Assembly (NCBI GenBank): GCA_021201755.1
Contig: JAJQEI010000037.1
Span: 336,478 to 400,477, forward strand
Length of the DNA: 64,000 bases
DNA from: Ruminococcus sp.
GTDB lineage: Bacteria; Bacillota; Clostridia; Oscillospirales; Ruminococcaceae
Direction: 5' to 3'
Positions 37,421 to 45,015 of the stretch are shown piece by piece. The position numbers and the translations under genes are program-made. Under the pieces are notes generated by a model that was given only the letters and a program-made list of their open reading frames with translations, was not told the origin of the DNA and did not search any database. Numbering within the stretch: the stretch's first letter is position 1; the number at the start of each line of letters is the position of its first letter.

Positions 37421-38770
37421 ATGTTAGAGAAAATGAGTGGAAAAAACTTCTGGGGGAGGATAGAAGCCTTCTTGAAAAGAACTGCATTTTGGACAACTGA
37501 TTACTTTCATAAGAAACCGGTTCATAGATATTATGATGATATGAAAAATGTACTCTCGTCCTACGAAAAAGGAAAGGTTATTCAGGAGCAGCATTTGAAA
37601 GAAATGTTGGCTTATGCAACGAGGTACTCTCCTTTTTATCAATCTTATAGAGGGAAACCACTGTCGAATTTTCCAGTTGTCAATAAAAATATTTTGATTG
37701 AAAATTATGATCAAGTTGCAATTCCAGTGAACAAAATTCCCGGTCAAAATGGTGAATTGTTTATTCAAAGAACAAGCGGAAGTACTGGCAGACCATTTGC
37801 AATTCCACAGGATACTGGAAAGAGGAATCGAAGAGTTGGCGAAATAAAATATTTCAATGAAACAGCCGGATTTCGTTCTCATGAGAAATTGGGACAGTGT
37901 CGTGTTTGGACAAGTTGGCATCATAAAAATACGAAACAGGAATTTAGAGAGAATATTTATGCCATTCAGGTAAAGCATATGGACGATGCGACTATTTCTG
38001 AACTTGTGAAAACAGTGAAGAAACGAAACCTTGTTGCGTTGCGTGCTTATGCCTCTTATTATGAAGCAATTGCACACTATTTTAAAGATGGAAAGGGCAA
38101 TCTTTCCGATATGAAATCGTTGCGTGTTTGTTTTTCCACGTCTGAAAGTTTATCAGAGTATGCGAAAGATACGTGGCAGGAACTTTGGGGGATTCCAATC
38201 GTAGAAACTTATGCAAATGAAGAAGCGGGAATGATGGGACAACAGCAAGTCGATAGTAATGCTTTTTATCTGAATCATTCTGGTTATGTATTTGAATTTT
38301 TAAAGTTGGACGAGGATAAGCCAGCACCATACGGAGAATTGAGTCGTATTGTCATTACAGATTTATTTAACCATGCGTTTCTGTTGATTCGCTATGATAC
38401 CGGAGATACTGCTATTTGTGAAAAGGGAAATGTAGAAAGTAATGGCTGGGATTATATCAGTAAGCTGTATGGCAGAAGAATGGATTTGGTATATGACATT
38501 CATGACAATCCTATCCATCCGATGAATTTTTCCAGAATTTTGAAAAATTTGCCCGGCATTATACAATATCAATTTGTGCAAAAAGGACAATATGAATATG
38601 TGATTCGCTTAAACATGGAAAATGAAGAAAATGTAGATGAAGTCGTTGCACAAATTAAAGAAATTTTGGGCGGTGCAGAAGCGAATGTTCAAGTGGAAAT
38701 GGTTGACGAGATTCCAGTACTAGCAAGTGGAAAGCGAAAGCCAATTGTCAACGAGTGGAAAAAGTCATAA
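37421..38770 (+). CDS. CapK/PaaK-like acyl-activating ligase
   Basis: This protein of about 449 residues resembles the phenylacetate-CoA ligase/CapK family, acyl-adenylating enzymes found in capsule operons. Residues about 115-130 carry the nucleotide-binding QRTSGSTGRPFAIPQ. Later blocks are YANEEAGMMGQQ, RIVITDLFNHAFLLIRYDTGD and DIHDNPIHPMNFSRIL. The start is uncertain: the frame opens at 37382 inside the previous gene, and ATG 37421, just after its stop, is preferred. The acyl substrate is unknown. Neighbouring ATP-grasp and aminotransferase genes suggest acyl decoration of an aminosugar. Confidence 0.8.
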   Translation: MLEKMSGKNFWGRIEAFLKRTAFWTTDYFHKKPVHRYYDDMKNVLSSYEKGKVIQEQHLKEMLAYATRYSPFYQSYRGKPLSNFPVVNKNILIENYDQVAIPVNKIPGQNGELFIQRTSGSTGRPFAIPQDTGKRNRRVGEIKYFNETAGFRSHEKLGQCRVWTSWHHKNTKQEFRENIYAIQVKHMDDATISELVKTVKKRNLVALRAYASYYEAIAHYFKDGKGNLSDMKSLRVCFSTSESLSEYAKDTWQELWGIPIVETYANEEAGMMGQQQVDSNAFYLNHSGYVFEFLKLDEDKPAPYGELSRIVITDLFNHAFLLIRYDTGDTAICEKGNVESNGWDYISKLYGRRMDLVYDIHDNPIHPMNFSRILKNLPGIIQYQFVQKGQYEYVIRLNMENEENVDEVVAQIKEILGGAEANVQVEMVDEIPVLASGKRKPIVNEWKKS

Positions 38771-38835
38771 TAATCTAAAATGGGGCAGGTCATATAAAAG
38801 ATAAAACGCAATTTATCGCAAAAGAGGATATTATA

Positions 38836-39951
38836 ATGAAATATGATTATTTAATCGTCGGTTCTGGATTTTATGGTGCTACGCTTGCACATGAGGTGAA
38901 AAAAGCAGGGAAAACTGTTTTAGTAATTGACAAGCGCCCGAATATCGCCGGAAATGTTTATACGCAGGACGTGGAAGGCATTCATGTGCATCAATATGGC
39001 GCACATATTTTTCATACCAATGAGAAACAGGTGTGGGATTACGTAAATCAGTTTGCTGTGTTTAATCGTTTTACTAATTCGCCGGTTGCAAATTATCGTG
39101 GAGAATTGTATTCAATGCCATTTAATATGTACACGTTTAATAAAATGTGGGGCGTGATTACTCCAGAAGAAGCTGAAGCAAAGATCAACGAGCAGCGAGC
39201 AGAAATAACGCACAAACCGCAGAATCTCGAAGAACAGGCGATTTCTTTGGTCGGTAGAGATATTTACGAGAAGCTTGTCAAAGGATATACAGAAAAGCAG
39301 TGGGGACGTCCTTGTACGGCATTGCCGGCATTTATCATTAAGCGATTGCCGGTACGATTGACGTTCGATAACAATTATTTCAATGCACTCTATCAGGGCA
39401 TACCTATCGGTGGTTATACACAGATAGTGGCGAATATGCTGGATGGAATTGAAGTACGGCTGGGTGTGGATTATCTGGAAAATAAGTCGGAACTTGATGC
39501 ACTTGCAGAAAAGGTGATTTATACCGGTCCAATTGATGCTTATTTTCAGTATCAATTGGGTGCATTGGAATATCGTTCTGTGCGGTTTGAAACGGAACTT
39601 TTGGACATTCCGAATTTTCAGGGCAATGCGGCAGTCAACTACACCGATACAGAAACACCGTGGACGAGAATTATAGAGCATAAGTGGTTTGAGTTTGGAA
39701 AAGATGCTGATGGAAATGATTTGCCGAAAACGGTGATCAGTCGGGAATATTCTTCAGAATGGAAACTTGGAGATGAACCGTATTATCCGGTGAATGATGA
39801 AAGAAACATGAAGTTATATCAGCGATATAAAGCACTTGCTGCTCAGGAATCGGATGTGATCTTTGGTGGACGCTTGGGCGAATATAAATATTATGATATG
39901 GATGCTGTCATTCTTTTGGCACTGCGAAAGAGTAAGGAATTGTTGAAATAA
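38836..39951 (+). CDS. glf: UDP-galactopyranose mutase
   Basis: This flavoenzyme interconverts UDP-galactopyranose and UDP-galactofuranose through a flavin N5-sugar adduct. The protein has 371 residues. FAD binding is by LIVGSGFYGATLAHE and VLVIDKRPNIAGN. The active-site region has HQYGAHIFHT, FTNSPVANY, VKGYTEKQWGRP and the C-terminal FGGRLGEYKYYDMD. It is preceded by AGAGGA and followed by a strong terminator that closes the polysaccharide operon. The galactofuranosyltransferase-like gene at 27213 is the expected consumer. Confidence 0.96.
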   Translation: MKYDYLIVGSGFYGATLAHEVKKAGKTVLVIDKRPNIAGNVYTQDVEGIHVHQYGAHIFHTNEKQVWDYVNQFAVFNRFTNSPVANYRGELYSMPFNMYTFNKMWGVITPEEAEAKINEQRAEITHKPQNLEEQAISLVGRDIYEKLVKGYTEKQWGRPCTALPAFIIKRLPVRLTFDNNYFNALYQGIPIGGYTQIVANMLDGIEVRLGVDYLENKSELDALAEKVIYTGPIDAYFQYQLGALEYRSVRFETELLDIPNFQGNAAVNYTDTETPWTRIIEHKWFEFGKDADGNDLPKTVISREYSSEWKLGDEPYYPVNDERNMKLYQRYKALAAQESDVIFGGRLGEYKYYDMDAVILLALRKSKELLK

Positions 39952-39954
39952 GAA

Positions 39955-39992
39955 ATGGCACTGTACTGATTTTGTACAGTGTCATTTTTTTA
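39955..39992. terminator. Terminator between glf and the ABC permease
   Basis: GGCACTGTAC and GTACAGTGTC form a 10-bp stem with a 7-nt loop, followed by ATTTTTTT on the plus strand. It lies between convergent genes. Confidence 0.88.
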
Positions 39993-40020
39993 TTTTGTGA
40001 TGGTATGATTGGAATTCATT

Positions 40021-40851
40021 TTACAGGCTTAGTTTTTTATCTACCAACCAATCTACTAAGAAAAATCCACCGACACAGGCGGCAAGATTAATCAGCAAGG
40101 CTGGCAAATACATGGCAGGGGAAAAGTAAATACTTGTCAGGCTGACAAAGGCATTGATAACAGTATAGGTTTCTTCGATAGTGTTGAAATTGAAAGCGGT
40201 TGTAATCAAAGAAGCAAGTAAACACAATATGAATGAAACACCACACCACATAACAAACGCCAGTAGAATGCGCCCTTTGCTGTTGCCTAACAGTGTTTTG
40301 GTCAGAACAATAGCAATATATGCCAGAACGACTTTGCAAAGGAACGAAAAGATATAATCGAATAAGTACATGAACATACCGAAGATGTTATATGGTATAA
40401 ATAGTGTTTTGTAAAGTTCCTCGCCGGTTAAGCTTGTATCGAAGAACAGTTCCCGCAAAAATCCAATAATGTTTTCACCGTAATGATAGGCAGCATAGGC
40501 ACAATCGGTAAAAATCAGAATGGCAAATAAAATTGTTAATCCTGCAAAAGTAAACAGTGTCATCAGAAGCTTCGCACCAAGAACCTGTTTGGAACTGCGT
40601 GGTATTGAGAATAGCAGATAACCCTGACGTTTGGAAATATCCTCGTTGAAGTTGATGACGCTAAAGATGAGGACAGCGGTAGAACCAAAGGCAATGCAAG
40701 CGATTTCACCGAGTAGACCTAAAGTACATAAGATGCCGATTTCAAATGCCCAGCCGACAAGAAAAATAGCGTTCAGAATAATCGAAATTCCTGCGATTCC
40801 CAGTACAAAAATGCGAGAACGACGGAATTCATATTTTAAAAGTTTAGACAT
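40021..40851 (-). CDS. ABC transporter permease
   Basis: The start is taken at ATG 40851 (MSKLLKYEFRRSRIF), the usual N-terminus of this family; the frame opens earlier without a site. The 276-residue membrane protein has about six TM helices and belongs to the ABC-2 type exporters that pair with YtrB-like ATPases. Its start overlaps the end of a 54-residue ORF by eight bases, so it may be translationally coupled to it. The gene is the last of a leftward operon headed by a GntR regulator. The substrate is unknown; relatives often respond to cell-envelope stress. Confidence 0.82.
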   Translation of the reverse strand: MSKLLKYEFRRSRIFVLGIAGISIILNAIFLVGWAFEIGILCTLGLLGEIACIAFGSTAVLIFSVINFNEDISKRQGYLLFSIPRSSKQVLGAKLLMTLFTFAGLTILFAILIFTDCAYAAYHYGENIIGFLRELFFDTSLTGEELYKTLFIPYNIFGMFMYLFDYIFSFLCKVVLAYIAIVLTKTLLGNSKGRILLAFVMWCGVSFILCLLASLITTAFNFNTIEETYTVINAFVSLTSIYFSPAMYLPALLINLAACVGGFFLVDWLVDKKLSL

Positions 40852-41008
40852 GATGATTCTTCTTTTTGTTTTTAGTATATGTGTCTGTTGTACGAATTTC
40901 ATAAATCCAGCCAATGAGTAGAACGATACACACGATGAGAGAAATGTTAACGATTCTTCGTGAAAAGATGCGTGAACGGCAGTATGCGTGTTTGAAATAT
41001 TCAGACAT
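40844..41008 (-). CDS. 54-residue single-TM ORF resembling the neighbouring permease N-terminus
   Basis: This small ORF starts MSEYFKHAYCRSRIFSRRI after a near-perfect AAAAAGGAG site and contains one hydrophobic helix (SLIVCIVLLIGWIYEI) before a basic tail. It aligns by eye with the first 40 residues of the downstream permease (MSKLLKYEFRRSRIF...IFLVGWAFEI), including the RSRIF motif and the position of the helix. I infer a duplicated permease gene reduced to its first TM segment, or a regulatory mini-protein. It overlaps the permease start by 8 nt and lies 23 nt after the ATPase. Confidence 0.6.
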   Translation of the reverse strand: MSEYFKHAYCRSRIFSRRIVNISLIVCIVLLIGWIYEIRTTDTYTKNKKKNHHV

Positions 41009-41031
41009 AAAAATCTCCTTTTTCGGAAGTT

Positions 41032-41832
41032 TTACATATTTGGCGGTATCTGATTTTGTGGCGGTTGCGGTGGTACTGGTGGCATAGGTTGCCCTTGCTG
41101 CCACATATTTGGTGGATATTGTACGTACTGTGGTGGGTAGTATACAGCGGCAAAATGCTCTCGGTATAAATCAGAAATGGACTTTCCGTATCTGGTGCGA
41201 ATTTCTTCGAGATCTCCCTCCAGAACAAGTGAACCACGATCCATCATGACAATACGATCTACAATAGGTTCTAATTCATCAAATAGGTGACTGGAAATCA
41301 GAATTATTGCTTCTGGATTTGCTCCACGAAGGATACTCTGGATAATTTGGTCTCGCCCGATGAGGTCAATGTCGTTCAATGGCTCGTCTAACATAATAAC
41401 CGGTGCATTTCGAGATAAAGTGGCAGCAATTTTCAGCTTTGCCGCCATACCGGAGGACAGAGACTTTACTTTGAAGTCGGGTGAAAGCTGCATAAACTGT
41501 AGCAAGTCCGCAAAGCGATTGGCGTCGAAATCCACAAAGAAATCCTTATAAAATTCCTCCACATCACGGATTTTCATGTAGTCGTAATAAAACGGTTCGG
41601 TACACATATAGGCGATACGTTTCTTACTTTCCACGCCAATGGGCATACCTTGAAAATATGTCTGACCAAGCGTTGGCTTCACCAATCCCGCTGCAATACG
41701 CATCATTGTACTTTTTCCACTTCCGTTTGGTCCTACCAGTGCATAGACGTGACCGGGCAGAAATTGGAGCGAGAAGTCATTCAAGGCATATAAATTGCCA
41801 TAATTTTTAGTTACGTGTTCGAATGTCAACAT
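41032..41832 (-). CDS. ABC transporter ATP-binding protein (YtrB-like)
   Basis: This is a 266-residue ATPase. Walker A is GPNGSGKSTMM (about residue 35-45), the signature is LSSGMAAKLKIA (about 124-135), Walker B is VIMLDEPLNDID (about 145-156), and the switch His is in ISSHLFDE. The last 35 residues are an unusual Pro/Gln/Tyr/Met-rich tail (YPPQYVQYPPNMW...) not needed for catalysis. It overlaps the end of the GntR gene by 7 nt. It should power the permease encoded downstream. Confidence 0.93.
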   Translation of the reverse strand: MLTFEHVTKNYGNLYALNDFSLQFLPGHVYALVGPNGSGKSTMMRIAAGLVKPTLGQTYFQGMPIGVESKKRIAYMCTEPFYYDYMKIRDVEEFYKDFFVDFDANRFADLLQFMQLSPDFKVKSLSSGMAAKLKIAATLSRNAPVIMLDEPLNDIDLIGRDQIIQSILRGANPEAIILISSHLFDELEPIVDRIVMMDRGSLVLEGDLEEIRTRYGKSISDLYREHFAAVYYPPQYVQYPPNMWQQGQPMPPVPPQPPQNQIPPNM

Positions 41833-42197
41833 ATCGAATCCTCCTTTTGTATTTGTGATTGAATGAGATGTATAATTTCATCTTTAGAAAAATGATAAGT
41901 TCCCATCTGCTTCAGAAATTTGTCGCAAAGTGCCATACCGATTTGCCGTCGCAGACGAGAGGGCAGTGTTTCGTCATTTGTGAGAAAAGTTCCTACACCA
42001 CGTTTGGAATAGGATATTCCTTCACTTTCCAGTTGGTGATAAATTCTTTGAACGGTATTGGGATTGACTTGATATTCAATGGCGAGATCCGTTCCGGAGG
42101 GCAGTTTATCGCCGGGTTTTAGTTCACCAATGACAATGCGACGTTTGATATCTTCGGTGATCTGCAGATAGATGGGGTAGTTCGCTTGAAACTCCAT
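41826..42197 (-). CDS. GntR-family (YtrA-type) transcriptional regulator
   Basis: The ATG at 42197 is used because AAAGGAG lies 8 nt upstream; an earlier ATG (42215) sits before that site. The 123-residue protein is a short YtrA-type GntR regulator: winged HTH (IYLQITEDIKRRIVIGELKPGDKLPSGTDLAIEYQVNPNTVQRIYHQLE) and a short helical dimerisation tail. Such proteins usually repress their own operon, here with the ABC transporter. A matching inverted repeat overlaps the promoter. Confidence 0.92.
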   Translation of the reverse strand: MEFQANYPIYLQITEDIKRRIVIGELKPGDKLPSGTDLAIEYQVNPNTVQRIYHQLESEGISYSKRGVGTFLTNDETLPSRLRRQIGMALCDKFLKQMGTYHFSKDEIIHLIQSQIQKEDSIC

Positions 42198-42226
42198 GCA
42201 CGTGACTCCTTTCACTTCAATAATTT

Positions 42227-42260
42227 TAGTGTACTAGTTCACTAGTATTATAATACACTA
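42227..42260. promoter_or_regulatory. Probable GntR operator
   Basis: TAGTGTA (42227-42233) and TACACTA (42254-42260) form an inverted repeat enclosing ACTAGTTCACTAGT. It covers the -10 region of the leftward promoter, whose TTGACA lies about 17 nt further upstream (near 42278-42283), so binding would block transcription of the GntR-ABC operon. Confidence 0.7.
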
Positions 42261-42379
42261 TTTTTCTGTGTTTGTCAAGTACTTTTTCAAAAAAATTTTT
42301 TGGTTCAGCGGTAAAGATGAAAACTGATCTTGAGGATTTTTCATGAAAATAGATTTCCGTGTATTTTGGGCAAAATCTC

Positions 42380-42408
42380 TTGACATTTTTCTAAAAGCGT
42401 GCTATAAT
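42380..42408 (+). promoter_or_regulatory. Sigma-A promoter of tyrS
   Basis: TTGACA (42380-42385), a 17-nt spacer and TATAAT (42403-42408) with an upstream TGC (extended -10). Confidence 0.88.
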
Positions 42409-42414
42409 ACCTGA

Positions 42415-42690
42415 TGAAAACGCTTAGAAAAGGTGAAGTATCTGTTTCACGATTCGGTACAGAGAGGCTCGGTATGCTGGAACGAGAAGCGAATCGAAAT
42501 GGAGAAGTTACCCCTTGGAGCGGATTCCCCGAACCACAGTTTTTGTGCAGTAAGGGGATACGGTTGCGCCCGTTATTGTGCCAAAGAGGCTGACACGATT
42601 TTGAGTCAGTAAACTGAGGTGGTACCACGGGATTCCGCTTAAGGAGCTCGTCCTCTGGAAAGCATTCCGGAGGACGAGCCTTTTCGTTAC
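42415..42690 (+). promoter_or_regulatory. T-box riboswitch, tyrosine-responsive
   Basis: The tyrS leader has the T-box features. Stem I is closed by GATTCG/CGAATC with the AGAGAG-like motif. A probable specifier TAC (Tyr) lies at 42509-42511, just before CCCTTGGAGC. The conserved T-box GGTGGTACCACGG (42619-42631) carries T in the variable position, matching discriminator A of tRNA-Tyr. A strong terminator hairpin follows (GCTCGTCCTC / GAGGACGAGC, about 42645-42681, then TTTT). Uncharged tRNA-Tyr would stabilise the antiterminator and let transcription into tyrS. The specifier call is my reading and has not been folded. Confidence 0.92.
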
Positions 42691-42721
42691 TCCGAAAAAT
42701 AATGGAAAGAAGGAAAAAAGA

Positions 42722-43942
42722 ATGACAGTATTTGAAGAATTGAAACGCAGAGGTCTGATTGCCCAGATGACCGACGAAAAGGAAATTGAAGAATTGGTGA
42801 ACAATGGGAAGGCTATATTCTACATTGGTTTTGATCCGACGGCGGATAGTCTGCACGTTGGTCACTTTATGGCACTTTCTCTGATGAAACGGCTGCAAGA
42901 GGCAGGCAACAAACCGATTGTTCTGCTCGGTGGTGGCACAGCAATGATTGGGGATCCTTCTGGCAAAACCGATATGCGGAAGATGATGACGAAAGAAACC
43001 ATTCAGCATAATGTAGATTGCTTTAAAAAGCAGATGAGCCGCTTTATCGACTTCTCTGAGGGGAAAGCGTTGGTTGTCAACAATGGTGATTGGCTGCTTA
43101 ATTTGAATTATGTAGACGTTTTGCGAGAAGTGGGCGCACATTTCAGTGTGAATCGGATGCTTTCTCATGAGTGCTATAAACAGCGCATGGAGAGGGGATT
43201 AACATTTTTAGAATTCAACTACATGATTATGCAGAGCTATGACTTCTATAAGTTGTTCCAAGATTACGGCTGTAATATGCAGTTCGGTGGTGATGACCAG
43301 TGGGCAAATATGCTTGGTGGGACGGAGCTGATTCGCAGGAAGTTGGGTAAAGATGCTTATGCTATGACCATTACGCTTTTGCTTAACTCCGAGGGGAAAA
43401 AGATGGGAAAAACGGAAAAGGGTGCTGTATGGCTTGACGCAGAAAAAACAACGCCGTACGAATTTTATCAGTACTGGCGAAACGTGGCGGATGACGATGT
43501 AATCAAGTGTCTGAAACTATTGACTTTTGAACCGATTGAAGAAATCGAAGAAATGGAGCGTACCTTAAAAGGGCAACAGCTGAATCAAGCGAAAGAAGTT
43601 TTGGCATATTCTTTGACAAAGCTGGTACACGGTGAAGCGGAGGCAGAAAAGGCGCAGGCAACGGCTCGTGCGGTATTTGGCGGTGCAGGTACTGCAAAGG
43701 ATATGCCATCGACTATATTGACAGCTGCTGATTTGGCAGATGGTGGCATTGGCTTATTGTCCTTGATGGTAAAAACAGGCTTAGCACCATCCAACGGAGA
43801 GGCACGGCGACTGGTACAACAGGGTGGTGTCTCGATAAATAACGAAAAAATTACTGACCCGAAATTTGTGGTATATCCACAAGGGAAAACGATTTTACGA
43901 AAAGGCAAAAAAGTATTCCATAAGGTTTTGGTGGAAGAATGA
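42722..43942 (+). CDS. tyrS: Tyrosyl-tRNA synthetase
   Basis: This class I synthetase charges tRNA-Tyr. The 406-residue protein has the HIGH-like motif DPTADSLHVGHFMAL (about residues 38-52), the tyrosine-pocket regions NFYMIMQSYDFYKLF-type and GGDDQWANMLGG, and the KMSKS-like GKKMGKTEKGAVWL (about 228). A C-terminal S4 RNA-binding domain (about 345-406, NGEARRLVQQGGVSINNEK) completes it. Expression is controlled by the T-box leader. Length and motifs are normal. Confidence 0.97.
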   Translation: MTVFEELKRRGLIAQMTDEKEIEELVNNGKAIFYIGFDPTADSLHVGHFMALSLMKRLQEAGNKPIVLLGGGTAMIGDPSGKTDMRKMMTKETIQHNVDCFKKQMSRFIDFSEGKALVVNNGDWLLNLNYVDVLREVGAHFSVNRMLSHECYKQRMERGLTFLEFNYMIMQSYDFYKLFQDYGCNMQFGGDDQWANMLGGTELIRRKLGKDAYAMTITLLLNSEGKKMGKTEKGAVWLDAEKTTPYEFYQYWRNVADDDVIKCLKLLTFEPIEEIEEMERTLKGQQLNQAKEVLAYSLTKLVHGEAEAEKAQATARAVFGGAGTAKDMPSTILTAADLADGGIGLLSLMVKTGLAPSNGEARRLVQQGGVSINNEKITDPKFVVYPQGKTILRKGKKVFHKVLVEE

Positions 43943-43967
43943 AACAGAATTGGGTTAGAGGTGTGTT

Positions 43968-44963
43968 ATGTTAGCAGATTATGTTGAAAGTCATCTTGAA
44001 GATTATACTAAATATTCTAATACAATGAGTGTGGCAGAAATTACACTGATTGTCGTTGTCGTGTTGCTTTTGATCGTTCGAATCCTAGCGTATCGACTAC
44101 ATAAGCGTACGGATAAACGAGAACGAGAGGAACTGGAAGAGGCAAAACGCCTAGAAATTGAAAAGTCACAGAAATCGCCTGTCTGTGAGAAATGCGGTGC
44201 AAGCCTTTCTAAAATGGGGAAATTTTGTCCGAAATGTGGGGCGGCTTATCCGGAAACAAAAGCAGGAGATGATGCTTTAATAGAAATTACGGATAAGCTT
44301 GACGCATTGGATAAGAGAAAAGAACGCCAACAGATAGGGATGATTATTAGTGCTGTTGCTTATGGCTTCATTGTGGGAATTATTGCTTTTACTCTGATAT
44401 GAACCAATGCACTTACGTATTCGGATACAATTTCAGAAGACAGTTCACAAAGCACAGCTTCGGATACATATGTAAATGCAGAGGTTGGCGATATTATTTC
44501 ATTCGGTGATTATAACTGGATTGTCCTAGATAAAACAGAAGATACGATGCTCATTATTACAGAAGATGTGATAGAAGAAAGAGCCTATAACGAGGAATAT
44601 GAATCTATTACATGGGAAGAATGTACACTGCGTACATATTTAAATGGAGAATTTTACGACAGCTTTTCCGAAGAAGAACAAGCAATGATCGCAGAAACAA
44701 ATTTAACTACTCCCGATAATTCAGCATATGGCACAGACGGTGGCAACGACACAACAGACAAAATATTTTTATTAAGCTTATACGAAGTGAGACAATATAT
44801 GACAGAAAATGAGCGAAAATCTAATAGTTGGTGGTGGCTGCGGTCGCCCGGCAATATTCAGAATCATACGGCGGTTGTCCATTCCGACGGCGTTGTCTCT
44901 ACTCGTGGTAATAATGTCGACTATGGTTATGGCGTTCGTCCCGTTCTCAACCTACTCGTTTAA
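43968..44963 (+). pseudogene. TM/zinc-ribbon/TM protein with extracellular DUF6273-like domain, interrupted by TGA
   Basis: The full frame is 331 codons. It has a first TM helix (about 22-42), a cytoplasmic basic/acidic segment, a zinc ribbon CEKCGASLSKMGKFCPKCG (about 71-89), a second TM helix (about 123-144) and then an extracellular domain. That domain carries the DUF6273-type signature (GDYNWIVLDK, TWEECTLRTYLNGEF, WWWLRSPG, GVRPVLNL). TGA at 44400-44402 falls exactly at the end of the second helix. The frame then continues (TNALTYSDTISEDSS...) into the extracellular part, so the stop would separate anchor from domain. The function is unknown. The next gene has the same module layout. Confidence 0.75.
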
Positions 44964-45015
44964 CCTAATTTCATAGATACAAATAAATTTTATCAAAAAA
45001 CAGAGGTGTGTAACA

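Noticed and set aside
37424..38077. 217-codon open frame antisense to the CapK/PaaK-like gene
   Set aside because: It is a shadow frame with Cys/Phe/Ile-rich composition and no ribosome site.
42341..43168. 275-codon minus-strand open frame over the T-box and tyrS start
   Set aside because: It overlaps a riboswitch and a certain gene, and the composition (many His, Phe, Ser) is that of a shadow frame.
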